From: Loigolactobacillus binensis
GTDB taxonomy: Bacteria; Bacillota; Bacilli; Lactobacillales; Lactobacillaceae
Direction of reading: 5' to 3'
NCBI RefSeq assembly: GCF_005405165.1
Contig: NZ_BJDN01000030.1
Coordinates: forward strand, 1-32,041
Length of the DNA: 32,041 bases
The notes beneath the pieces were generated by a model, which was not told the DNA's origin, did not search any database, and worked only from the letters and a program-made list of their open reading frames with translations. The position numbers and the translations under genes are program-made. Positions 25,505-32,041 of the stretch are shown here, in pieces (position 1 is the stretch's first letter; the number at the start of each line of letters is the position of its first letter).

Positions 25505-25718
25505 CATTGACCAACAGCTTACACCTGCCTTTTTATAAATGCAAGCTTTTTTCAATTTTTATGCATTTATTCTTTTATATTTGCATATTAAGGCGTATAT
25601 ATTTAGAATTATACATTTATTTTGAATTTTATAGTTGACTTATATAGAAAAATGCGGTTTACTTAATGACAATCAATACAGTAAATATTTGTATTTTTAT
25701 GTGAAAGGATGAAAACGA
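25505..25718. promoter_or_regulatory. Divergent arg/car control region with ArgR-like box
   Basis: This very AT-rich stretch separates argC and carA. On the minus strand ATGCATAAAAATTGAA (25551-25566) matches the Bacillus-type ARG box ATGAATAAAAATKCAA at 14 of 16 positions. A weaker candidate lies around 25620-25637. For carA, TTGACT (25635-25640) with a poor -10 TTTACT (25658-25663) at 17 bases is the best promoter seen. AAAGGATG serves as the carA ribosome site. ArgR control is inferred from known lactic acid bacteria. Confidence 0.55.
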
Positions 25719-26795
25719 ATGAAAAGTTATCTTATTTTAGAAGATGGTTTAACATTTGCCGGCGACGCTTTTGGCGCCCACATTGCTGCTGCTGGTGAAG
25801 TGGTTTTTAATACCGGCATGACAGGCTATCAAGAAGCGATCACCGATCCTTCCTATACAAATCAACTGATCACCTTCACTTATCCCTTGATCGGCAATTA
25901 CGGCATCGACGCCACCCATGATCAAGCCAAAATGGCTGGTTGTGCGGCAGTTATCGTGCGTGAGTTAGCTGAACTACCGAATCATTACGCCCAACAAATG
26001 AACCTAGACGAATTTTTGCAACAAGAACAAGTGCCCGGGATCCAGGGTATTGATACCCGCCAGCTCACCAAACATATCCGCCAACACGGCACACTAAAGG
26101 CCATTTTGACTACCAAACCATTAACCGTTCCTTTCAAGTTGGCTTATGCGGCGATCAAACAGAAAAAAGCACCGTTGGAACGTGCTACTTTTACAACCAC
26201 TCACGCCCAACAGCACGTGGTTTTAATTGATTTTGGTACTAAAAAAGCGATCATTGATCAATTATTAGCCCACGATTGTAACGTTGACGTGGTGCCTTAT
26301 ACCACATCGTTAGCCGCAATCGAGGCGTTACAACCAGACGGTATTTTCCTATCCAATGGTCCGGATGATCCCGCTGATTATCAAGCGGCTTTACCATTGA
26401 TTCAGGCATTACAAGTGAAATATCCATTGGCCGGGATCTGCTTAGGCCATCAATTGTTGGCTTTGGCTAACGGCGCGCAGACTTACAAATTACAGTACGG
26501 CCACCGGGGATTGAATCATCCCGTTAAAAATATCGCCACCGGTAAAACAATTTTGACCAGTCAAAATCACGGCTATGCAGTCGCTGCTGAATCGCTGGCC
26601 AACACGCCTTTGACCATGACCGCTTATGAATTAAACGATCATAGTGTCGAAGGATTACGCCACCAAAGTTTGCCTGTGATCTCCGTCCAATACCATCCTG
26701 AGGCCAACCCTGGTCCTACAGATGCCCTAGGCTTCTTCAATGAATTTTGTACACTGATGATCACTAACAAAACGAAGAACAGTAGCGTAGCTTAA
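25719..26795 (+). CDS. carA: Carbamoyl phosphate synthase small subunit
   Basis: The 358-residue glutaminase subunit has the N-terminal CarA domain (F-N-T-G-M-T-G-Y-Q-E) and a class I amidotransferase domain. That domain has the nucleophile Cys in G-I-C-L-G-H-Q and the His-Glu pair in Y-H-P-E-A-N-P-G-P. It frees ammonia from glutamine and channels it to CarB. It is divergent from argCJBDF and lies beside it, which marks it as the arginine-linked rather than the pyrimidine-linked enzyme. A 150-base gap with two hairpins separates it from carB. Confidence 0.95.
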   Translation: MKSYLILEDGLTFAGDAFGAHIAAAGEVVFNTGMTGYQEAITDPSYTNQLITFTYPLIGNYGIDATHDQAKMAGCAAVIVRELAELPNHYAQQMNLDEFLQQEQVPGIQGIDTRQLTKHIRQHGTLKAILTTKPLTVPFKLAYAAIKQKKAPLERATFTTTHAQQHVVLIDFGTKKAIIDQLLAHDCNVDVVPYTTSLAAIEALQPDGIFLSNGPDDPADYQAALPLIQALQVKYPLAGICLGHQLLALANGAQTYKLQYGHRGLNHPVKNIATGKTILTSQNHGYAVAAESLANTPLTMTAYELNDHSVEGLRHQSLPVISVQYHPEANPGPTDALGFFNEFCTLMITNKTKNSSVA

Positions 26796-26829
26796 TGACT
26801 GCTTAGTACTAACGATTTACGAAAATAAG

Positions 26830-26931
26830 TACCCGATTGCTGCCTAGTGAAATCATTCAAGCTAGTCCAGTGGATCGGGTATTGCCTTACTTGATTCTGT
26901 TCACGCCGATACTGACTATAACGGCGGCGTG
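26830..26931 (+). other. Structured carA-carB spacer with two inverted repeats
   Basis: TACCCGAT (26830-26837) pairs with ATCGGGTA (26874-26881), and CACGCCG (26902-26908) pairs with CGGCGTG (26925-26931). Neither is followed by a U-run, so they are not ordinary terminators. They may stabilise or process the mRNA or tune carB translation. Confidence 0.5.
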
Positions 26932-26961
26932 GATTATATACTATTGAACAGGAAGATGCTT

Positions 26962-29900
26962 ATGCCAAAATTAACTGATATTCATAAAATTGCTGTCATC
27001 GGCTCTGGCCCGATCGTGATCGGTCAAGCCGCTGAATTCGACTATGCCGGTAGCCAAGCTTGTTTAAGCTTAAAAGAAGAAGGCTATTCGGTGGTATTGA
27101 TCAATTCCAATCCAGCAACGATCATGACCGATGACGAAATCGCTGATAAAGTTTATTTAGAGCCACTAACTTTGGCGTCCGTTAGTGCCATTTTAGCCAA
27201 GGAACGGCCCGACGCGCTTTTACCAACTTTAGGCGGCCAAACCGGCCTGAATTTAGCCGTGGCATTAGATGATGCCGGTATCTTAGATAAATACCATATT
27301 CGGCTGTTGGGCACTGGCTTAGCAACGATCAAGCAAGCCGAAGACCGGGAAAGTTTTAAAGAATTAATGCAAAAAATTGGCCAACCAGTGCCAGCCAGCA
27401 AAACAGTCCATGCAGTACAAGCTGCCTTGGATTTTGCGGAACAAATCGGCTACCCAGTGATCGTTCGCCCGGCTTATACCCTAGGGGGAACCGGCGGCGG
27501 CATTGCGGCCAACCTAAAAGAATTACAGAAAATTATGGTGCGCGGTTTGAGTATGTCACCGGCTAACGAATGTTTAATTGAAAAAAGTATTGCCGGCTTT
27601 AAAGAAATTGAATATGAAGTTATGCGCGACAATATTGGCGATAAAATCACCGTGTGCAATATGGAAAATTTCGATCCGGTTGGCATTCACACTGGCGATT
27701 CGATCGTCTTCGCCCCTTCACAAACACTGAACGATACTGAATACCAAACTTTACGTCAGGCTTCTTTGGATATCATTGACGCGTTGGACATTAAAGGCGG
27801 CTGTAATGTGCAGCTTGCGCAGGATCCTAATAGCGCAAATTATTATATTATTGAAGTTAACCCCCGGGTCAGCCGCTCTTCCGCCTTAGCTTCAAAGGCT
27901 ACCGGCTACCCGATTGCTAAGATCGCCGCTAAAATCGCGGTGGGTTTAAATTTAAGTGAGTTACGCAATCCCGTCACTAAAACAACTTATGCCGCTTTTG
28001 AACCAGCGTTGGACTACGTGGTTGCTAAGATTCCCCGCTTCCCCTTTGATAAATTCAATACTGCCGAACGTAAATTAGGCACACAAATGAAGGCCACTGG
28101 CGAAGTTATGGGCATTGGCAGCACGATCGAAGAGTCCTTGCTTAAAGCCTTGCAATCCATGGAGATCGATCCGGCGGCCATCAATGAACTGAAACCAACT
28201 AGCGCAACGCCGGACTTGGCTGCCGCGCTACACACACCAACTGACGACCGCCTGCTGGTTATTTTTGCCGCGATCCGGGCCGGTTATAGCATTGCCAAGA
28301 TCCAGGCGCTAACACAGATCGACCGCTTCTTCTTAGATAAGCTGGCACATATCGTGACTTTGCAACAACAATTAGCCGCTGATCTGAACGCGACTTACAC
28401 CACTGCCAAGAAATTTGGTTTTAATGACGCCATGATCAGTACCTTGACCGATCAGAAACTGCCAGGAACAGCGCCGGTCTACAAAATGGTTGATACTTGT
28501 GCCGGTGAATTCGCCAGTAGCACCCCCTATTTTTACAGCACCTATTTCGGTAGTGAAAATGAAAGTCAGCCTTTAGGCAACAGTATTTTGGTCATTGGCT
28601 CCGGCCCGATCCGCATCGGCCAAGGGGTGGAATTCGATTACACCACCGTCCACTGCGTACAAGCCATTCAGCAAGCTGGCTACCATGCGATCATCGTCAA
28701 TAACAATCCAGAAACAGTATCCACTGATTTCTCGATCTCGGACAAGTTATATTTCGAACCTTTGACCCTTGAAAGCGTGCTTCACATCGCTGAATTGGAG
28801 CAACCATTAGGCGTGATCGTCCAGTTTGGTGGCCAAACGGCGATCAATTTGACTAAAGGATTGGCGACTCACGGGCTGAAAATCCTCGGCACTTCCTTAC
28901 ACGGCATTGAACAAACCGAAGACCGCCACCAATTTGAAACACTATTACAACAACTAGCCGTTAAGCAACCAGCCGGTAATACGGCAACCAGCTTGCCGGC
29001 CGCACAAAAAATTGCCGCGACCATTGGTTACCCCGTAATGGTACGGCCAAGCTTCGTACTTGGCGGCCGGGCCATGGCGATCGTCCATGATGAAACCGAA
29101 TTAGCCCACTATTTAACTAATGCCTTACACGCGGCCCCTGATCAACCGATCCTGATTGATCATTACGTTCAAGGTTTAGAATGTGAAGTCGATATTTTAA
29201 GCGACGGCCACGATGTTTTCATCCCCGGTATTATGGAACATATTGAAGGCGCAGGGATTCATTCCGGTGATTCAATTGCCGTTTACCCACCCCAACGTTT
29301 AACTGCAGCTCAACAAGCCGAGATCGTCACCATTGCCACTAAAATTGGTCAAAACGTGCACTGTATTGGCATGATGAATATTCAGTTTATCGTTGCGGAC
29401 CAAGTCTATGTGATCGAAGTCAATCCACGGGCCAGCCGGACGGTTCCTTTTATGAGCAAAGTCACTAAATTACATTTGGCGAAGCTTGCAACGCGGTTGA
29501 TTTTAGGTGCCAGCTTCACCGAGCTTAAGCTAAGTCCAGGGTTATTGACACCACCTGACTTAGTCGCCATTAAAGCGCCTGTCTTTTCCTTCACCAAGTT
29601 ACCGGGAATCAGCACCGCGCTTAGTCCCGAAATGAAATCCACCGGCGAAGCGATCGGGATCGCTGCTGATTATGCTACTGCATTAAGCAAAGCCTTAACC
29701 GATAGTTACCATTTCTACGGTAGCCACAGCGGCCAGATCGTGTTGCTAACACCAGCGCTGGCACAGGATACGGCGATCCAGCAAGCACTCCAACAAGCAC
29801 ACCTCACGCCGCAAGTGTTAGCCGCTACGGACACGCCAACAGTCGCGGTTGACCAAGTCGCGTTAGTAGCTAATACTAACGAACACCAAACTGCGGCCGA

Positions 29901-29988
29901 TCCGCTGAATTATTTTGCCTTAAGTCAAAATATTCCGCTTTTTACAGCTAAAGATACCTTGGTGGCCGCCTTATTACTGGCCAAATAA
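26962..29988 (+). CDS. carB: Carbamoyl phosphate synthase large subunit
   Basis: The 1008-residue subunit has two ATP-grasp halves, each opening with an I-G-S-G-P-I-x-I-G-Q motif (start of the protein and about residue 540). It makes carbamoyl phosphate from bicarbonate, ammonia and two ATP. The C-terminal allosteric (MGS-like) domain is only about 90 residues, and the whole is about 60 shorter than the E. coli enzyme. This is common in arginine-specific forms and suggests altered effector control. The frame opens at GTG 26929, but ATG 26962 follows AGGA by 8 bases and gives the standard [17 protein letters not shown] start. It feeds ArgF encoded nearby. A strong terminator follows. Confidence 0.95.
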   Translation: MPKLTDIHKIAVIGSGPIVIGQAAEFDYAGSQACLSLKEEGYSVVLINSNPATIMTDDEIADKVYLEPLTLASVSAILAKERPDALLPTLGGQTGLNLAVALDDAGILDKYHIRLLGTGLATIKQAEDRESFKELMQKIGQPVPASKTVHAVQAALDFAEQIGYPVIVRPAYTLGGTGGGIAANLKELQKIMVRGLSMSPANECLIEKSIAGFKEIEYEVMRDNIGDKITVCNMENFDPVGIHTGDSIVFAPSQTLNDTEYQTLRQASLDIIDALDIKGGCNVQLAQDPNSANYYIIEVNPRVSRSSALASKATGYPIAKIAAKIAVGLNLSELRNPVTKTTYAAFEPALDYVVAKIPRFPFDKFNTAERKLGTQMKATGEVMGIGSTIEESLLKALQSMEIDPAAINELKPTSATPDLAAALHTPTDDRLLVIFAAIRAGYSIAKIQALTQIDRFFLDKLAHIVTLQQQLAADLNATYTTAKKFGFNDAMISTLTDQKLPGTAPVYKMVDTCAGEFASSTPYFYSTYFGSENESQPLGNSILVIGSGPIRIGQGVEFDYTTVHCVQAIQQAGYHAIIVNNNPETVSTDFSISDKLYFEPLTLESVLHIAELEQPLGVIVQFGGQTAINLTKGLATHGLKILGTSLHGIEQTEDRHQFETLLQQLAVKQPAGNTATSLPAAQKIAATIGYPVMVRPSFVLGGRAMAIVHDETELAHYLTNALHAAPDQPILIDHYVQGLECEVDILSDGHDVFIPGIMEHIEGAGIHSGDSIAVYPPQRLTAAQQAEIVTIATKIGQNVHCIGMMNIQFIVADQVYVIEVNPRASRTVPFMSKVTKLHLAKLATRLILGASFTELKLSPGLLTPPDLVAIKAPVFSFTKLPGISTALSPEMKSTGEAIGIAADYATALSKALTDSYHFYGSHSGQIVLLTPALAQDTAIQQALQQAHLTPQVLAATDTPTVAVDQVALVANTNEHQTAADPLNYFALSQNIPLFTAKDTLVAALLLAK

Positions 29989-30000
29989 CCTAAAGGTAAC

Positions 30001-30049
30001 AAAAACAAGCACTGTGGCATAACCCTGTCACGGTGCTTGTTTGTTTTTT
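30001..30049 (+). terminator. Terminator of carAB
   Basis: A 13-bp stem with one G-U pair (30004-30016 with 30029-30041) is followed by TGTTTTTT, 12 bases after the carB stop codon. Confidence 0.92.
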
Positions 30050-30121
30050 CGGACAAGTTGGTTCCAGCAAATGTTGCATCACCCAATATGCTGATAAAAC
30101 ACGACCACCATAAAATTCTTT

Positions 30122-30149
30122 TTGCCAAGTGACTACCCAACATTAAAAT
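30122..30149 (+). promoter_or_regulatory. Probable crcB promoter
   Basis: TTGCCA (30122-30127) and TAAAAT (30144-30149) are spaced by 16 bases, about 50 bases before the first crcB start. No fluoride riboswitch fold could be recognised between them and the gene. Confidence 0.55.
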
Positions 30150-30199
30150 TTAGTGATAAAATGGTGCTTACATTTAATTTTTCAAAAGGAAGCGAACAC

Positions 30200-30586
30200 A
30201 TGGACGAACTTTTAATTGGTTTATTTGCGATCGCCGGTGGGATGGCGCGTTTAGGGATTGATCAACTCTTCGCTTTCAGCTCATTACCCGTGGCAACTTT
30301 TATGATCAATCTAGTGGGTAGTTTTTTGTTAGCCTATTCAACTAACACTTTAGGCCAGCTGATTCATTTCCCAGCACAACTAACTTTAGGCATCGGCACC
30401 GGCTTCATTGGTGCTTTCACCACTTTTTCATCATACATATTGGAGATCATTCAGTTATGGCAAGCGCACGCGTACTTTTTCGCCTTAGGTTACGCCTTAC
30501 TTAGCCTGCTTGGCGGCTTCATTGGTGCTTATCTGGGTCTGCACTTCAGCCGTGTTGATTTAAAACAGGAGGCGACCAAATCATGA
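30200..30586 (+). CDS. crcB: Fluoride channel subunit CrcB/Fluc (first of pair)
   Basis: The 128-residue protein has four hydrophobic helices and Fluc motifs: G-G-M-A-R-L-G-I near the N-terminus, T-F-M-I-N-L-V-G-S-F in helix 2 and G-A-F-T-T-F-S-S in helix 3. Fluc dimers form a fluoride-specific channel that lets F- leave the cell. The frame extends back to 30122, but ATG 30200 follows AAGGA by 10 bases and gives the normal N-terminus. Its stop overlaps the next crcB start by 4 bases, as in Gram-positive bacteria whose channel is a heterodimer of two CrcB proteins. Confidence 0.92.
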   Translation: MDELLIGLFAIAGGMARLGIDQLFAFSSLPVATFMINLVGSFLLAYSTNTLGQLIHFPAQLTLGIGTGFIGAFTTFSSYILEIIQLWQAHAYFFALGYALLSLLGGFIGAYLGLHFSRVDLKQEATKS

Positions 30587-30942
30587 CCTACTTACTTGTA
30601 GGCGGTGGCGCTGCGCTAGGCGCTATTCTACGCTACGATGTGACCAAACTGATCAAGCGCTATGTGCTGGGTCGTTTTCCCTTCGCCACTTTGACCATCA
30701 ACTTGCTGGCGGCGTTACTGCTTGGCTTTTTGGCCAGCCATTTAGGAACCACCAACGATTTTTACTTTCTTCTAGGTACCGGTGTTTGCGGCGGCTTCTC
30801 CACCTTTTCAACTATGAGCTATGAAACTGTATTACTACAGCAGCAGCGCTACACTGGCTTAGCTTGGCTTTACTTGGTCTGTTCGTTAGTTGGCGGGATC
30901 GGTTGTGCCTTGATCGGGTTAAGTTTAGGTAGCCTTTTTTAA
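30583..30942 (+). CDS. crcB: Fluoride channel subunit CrcB/Fluc (second of pair)
   Basis: The 119-residue protein has four hydrophobic helices with G-A-I-L-R-Y-D at the N-terminus, A-T-L-T-I-N-L-L-A-A in helix 2 and G-G-F-S-T-F-S-T-M in helix 3, the pore-lining Phe/Ser/Thr track of Fluc channels. AGGAGG lies 10 bases upstream inside the first crcB gene, so the two are translationally linked and probably form a heterodimer. No clear terminator follows. The DNA beyond is decayed. Confidence 0.93.
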   Translation: MTYLLVGGGAALGAILRYDVTKLIKRYVLGRFPFATLTINLLAALLLGFLASHLGTTNDFYFLLGTGVCGGFSTFSTMSYETVLLQQQRYTGLAWLYLVCSLVGGIGCALIGLSLGSLF

Positions 30943-31008
30943 AGGTGCCGGCGACATTAAAATTGAATCGGCTACACCAATAAAAAACACTGATGAAAGT
31001 AGTGAAAT
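30943..31008 (+). pseudogene. Possible gene fragment before the insertion sequence
   Basis: A plus-strand frame beginning in the last bases of crcB reads KGAGDIKIESATPIKNTDE and stops at a TGA just inside the IS-like end near 31009. It is too short to assign and may be open by chance. It could be a gene end cut by the insertion. Confidence 0.2.
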
Positions 31009-31147
31009 TTGAAGTGCGGTAGAAAAGTTAGACAATTTAAATTTTGAATTAAGCGATCATGGCTTGATCCCAGTACTCAACCGGGATCAAGCCATTTTTA
31101 CTTCTAAATATTTTGACATTATTGAACCAACCAACATATCATTCGAT
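31009..31147 (-). mobile_element. 3' remnant of an IS3-family insertion sequence
   Basis: On the minus strand the frame ending at TAA 31049-31051 reads WFNNVKIFRSKNGL followed by IPVEYWDQAMIA. This is the typical C-terminus of an IS3-group OrfB integrase (Y-x-x-W-F-N-N-x-R-x-H, then L-x-P-x-E-Y). A TGA at 31139-31141 breaks the frame just upstream, and I see no DDE core. Beyond the stop, the sequence down to TTGAAGTGCGGT (31009-31020) looks like the right terminal end of such elements. Most of the element has been lost. Confidence 0.7.
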
Positions 31148-31315
31148 ATTACGAGGACTGATATGAAAAATATGCTGAATCTCCAAAGGTTCTGATCGAT
31201 GGTGATAAATATGAATTTTGTTGAAAACAAAGTTGATCGTAACATTGTTTCTAGACATGATTAAAGCCAAACTTCGAAAAATCAAGTCTAGCACGGCATA
31301 ACTAATGTCATTGTA
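31142..31315. other. Decayed sequence with a short coding-like fragment
   Basis: No complete gene is present. A plus-strand stretch bounded by stops (about 31160-31221) reads YEKYAESPKVLIDGDKYEFC, which looks protein-like but is not assignable. It may belong to a gene broken by the insertion sequence. Confidence 0.25.
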
Positions 31316-31368
31316 AATAAACTGAACTTAAAGTCTCTCATTCTTAAGCTCAGTTTATTCATTTTTTA
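31316..31368 (+). terminator. Strong terminator-like hairpin
   Basis: A 16-base stem with one mismatch (31316-31331 with 31344-31359) is followed by ATTTTTTATT. No intact gene precedes it, so it is probably the left-over terminator of a lost gene. Confidence 0.75.
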
Positions 31369-31396
31369 TTATATATTGATAATATTTAATTGATGT

Positions 31397-31693
31397 GTGG
31401 TTATACTTTTCAATATACTTACGACAAGTATATTGAATTTGTTATCGGAGGAGTTCACGAAGTATACTATTGTATCTGGGATTGTTACGGTGATAATGAT
31501 CATAGGTGGATATTCTAGTGCGGCTGCTTTAGAGCATACAGGTAGCCCATGGGCGGTTCCTGCAAACCTCATTGCAATATTGGGATTATTGGGTGGTTCA
31601 GGGCTTATTGTGGGATGGAAAAACGCTCCGCAATATGAAATTGAAAGCAAATTAAAACTGACCTCACTTAAGCATACGCAAAAACTGATTTGA
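31397..31693 (+). CDS. Small two-helix membrane protein of unknown function, start codon unclear
   Basis: The frame is open from 31397 (GTG) to 31693. A near-ideal ribosome site GGAGGAG (31447-31453) stands inside it. The codon at the right distance, 31457-31459, is ACG and not ATG. Starting there would give 78 residues: a helix at about 3-20 (YTIVSGIVTVIMIIGG), a short loop with a Pro-Trp, a second glycine-rich helix at about 32-52, then a charged tail ending in Lys. The GTG at 31397 and a TTG at 31439 lack ribosome sites. The gene may be silent through loss of its start codon, or may start inefficiently at ACG. I do not recognise a family. Small holin-like or bacteriocin-related membrane proteins have a similar outline, but there is no evidence for that role. 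Confidence 0.45.
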   Translation: MVILFNILTTSILNLLSEEFTKYTIVSGIVTVIMIIGGYSSAAALEHTGSPWAVPANLIAILGLLGGSGLIVGWKNAPQYEIESKLKLTSLKHTQKLI

Positions 31694-31787
31694 TAACTTG
31701 ATTGAAACTTCAGCTAAAAACATCTGCATTAACCACGTATAACGCATGGTTTGGCATAGCTTTTCTATACAAACTAAGATTTGAAAT

Positions 31788-31816
31788 TTGAAAAGTATTC
31801 CTATAAATGATAGTAT
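31788..31816 (+). promoter_or_regulatory. Candidate promoter of a short transcript
   Basis: TTGAAA (31788-31793) and TAGTAT (31811-31816) are spaced by exactly 17 bases. Transcription would begin near 31823 and meet a strong terminator at 31856-31885. Confidence 0.45.
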
Positions 31817-31822
31817 TGAGTT

Positions 31823-31886
31823 ATCGAAAAAGATATTCAAATCAAATTTTCCCAGAAACCTGCTATATCCGGTAGCAGGTTTTTTG
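31823..31886 (+). ncRNA. Candidate short untranslated RNA
   Basis: The promoter-terminator distance predicts an RNA of about 60-65 bases with an unstructured A-rich 5' part and a 3' terminator hairpin. There is no start codon with a ribosome site inside. It is predicted from signals alone and matches no RNA family that I recognise. Confidence 0.3.
31856..31885 (+). terminator. Intrinsic terminator
   Basis: A perfect 10-bp stem (31856-31865 with 31873-31882) with a 7-base loop runs into a T-run that reaches 31885. Confidence 0.85.
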
Positions 31887-31921
31887 TATACACAAAAAAC
31901 TCTCCGCGCGGCCGCCGCGCG
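31880..31921. repeat. Two tandem inverted repeats, one extremely GC-rich
   Basis: TTTTTTGT (31880-31887) and ACAAAAAA (31892-31899) pair around a 4-base centre. Directly after, CGCGCGG (31905-31911) and CCGCGCG (31915-31921) pair around CCG and include the 8-base site GCGGCCGC. The second is a stark GC island in AT-rich DNA. Confidence 0.6.
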
Positions 31922-31933
31922 TAACCATCTATG

Positions 31934-31978
31934 AAAAGAACGCCTTTGCCGTTATACTAGCGGTGAAGGCGTTCTTTT
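31934..31978. terminator. Bidirectional terminator-like hairpin
   Basis: A perfect 13-bp stem (31934-31946 with 31966-31978, AAAAGAACGCCTT type) has an inner CCG/CGG pair, an A-run on one side and a T-run on the other. It probably ends a gene read leftwards into it from beyond the window edge, a gene read rightwards, or both. Confidence 0.75.
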
Positions 31979-32041
31979 GTACATCGTCTGTTTATTGGTG
32001 CCTTGAGCCTGAGCAAAAAACCGATGGTCTTCAATTCGTGA
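31952..32041 (-). CDS. Possible C-terminal end of a gene (partial)
   Basis: On the minus strand a frame is open from the window edge to a TAA at 31952-31954 inside the hairpin, ending KRTPSPLV. Another minus frame and one plus frame are also open over this short span, so the true coding strand cannot be decided here. Confidence 0.2.
   Translation of the reverse strand, partial: SRIEDHRFFAQAQGTNKQTMYKRTPSPLV

Noticed and set aside
30050..30199. Fluoride riboswitch upstream of the crcB pair
   Set aside because: No conserved fluoride-aptamer core or matching stems could be found between the carB terminator and the crcB start.
1..32041. CRISPR array, tRNA or rRNA genes, prophage genes
   Set aside because: No regularly spaced repeats, cloverleaf-like sequences, ribosomal RNA segments or phage structural genes were seen.

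Overview
The window looks like chromosomal DNA of a low-to-medium-GC Gram-positive, most likely a lactic acid bacterium of the Lactobacillaceae. The evidence is strong AGGAGG-type ribosome binding sites, consensus sigma-A promoters, short U-tailed terminators, and the pairing of a divergent carAB with argCJBDF beside fermentation-type genes (acetoin reductase, a remnant acetolactate synthase, L-2-hydroxyacid dehydrogenase). The species cannot be named from the sequence alone.

Layout. 1-2.6 kb: the tail of an unknown gene, an acetoin/diacetyl reductase, a small YbaN-like membrane protein and an AEC-family permease. 2.85-4.27 kb: an HpaB-type flavin monooxygenase. 4.48-9.03 kb: an arsenic resistance operon read leftwards, arsR-arsD-arsA-arsB-arsC. 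It has three copies of one operator motif, ATAGAT-N4-ATCTAT, and arsB carries a single-base frameshift. 9.1-12.4 kb: an acetolactate-synthase-type gene broken by one in-frame TAA, a D-2-hydroxyacid dehydrogenase of the phosphoglycerate dehydrogenase type, and the C-terminal stub of a flavin enoate/dienoyl-CoA reductase. 12.7-15.9 kb: an L-2-hydroxyacid dehydrogenase and a YjiH-type transporter form a coupled pair, divergent from an IclR regulator, with a near-perfect palindrome over the dehydrogenase -35 box. 16-19.5 kb: a winged-helix protein gene with a 3' frameshift, then phosphoenolpyruvate synthase.

20-30 kb holds a complete arginine route. argC-argJ-argB-argD-argF run leftwards and make ornithine and then citrulline. 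carA-carB run rightwards from the same AT-rich control region and supply carbamoyl phosphate to ArgF. The control region contains an ArgR-like box. Just upstream of argC there is an intrinsic terminator, preceded by a possible 19-codon leader peptide with an Arg-Arg pair. This is the most interesting regulatory candidate in the window.

30-32 kb: two overlapping crcB fluoride-channel genes, then decayed DNA. That DNA holds the 3' end of an IS3-type transposase, gene fragments, a small two-helix membrane ORF whose expected start codon reads ACG, a possible short untranslated transcript, and a dense run of four hairpins.

Several genes (arsB, the acetolactate synthase, the winged-helix gene, the enoate reductase and the transposase) are disrupted, mostly by single changes. 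This fits either recent gene decay or a few base-calling errors. No wholly new multi-gene system is evident.
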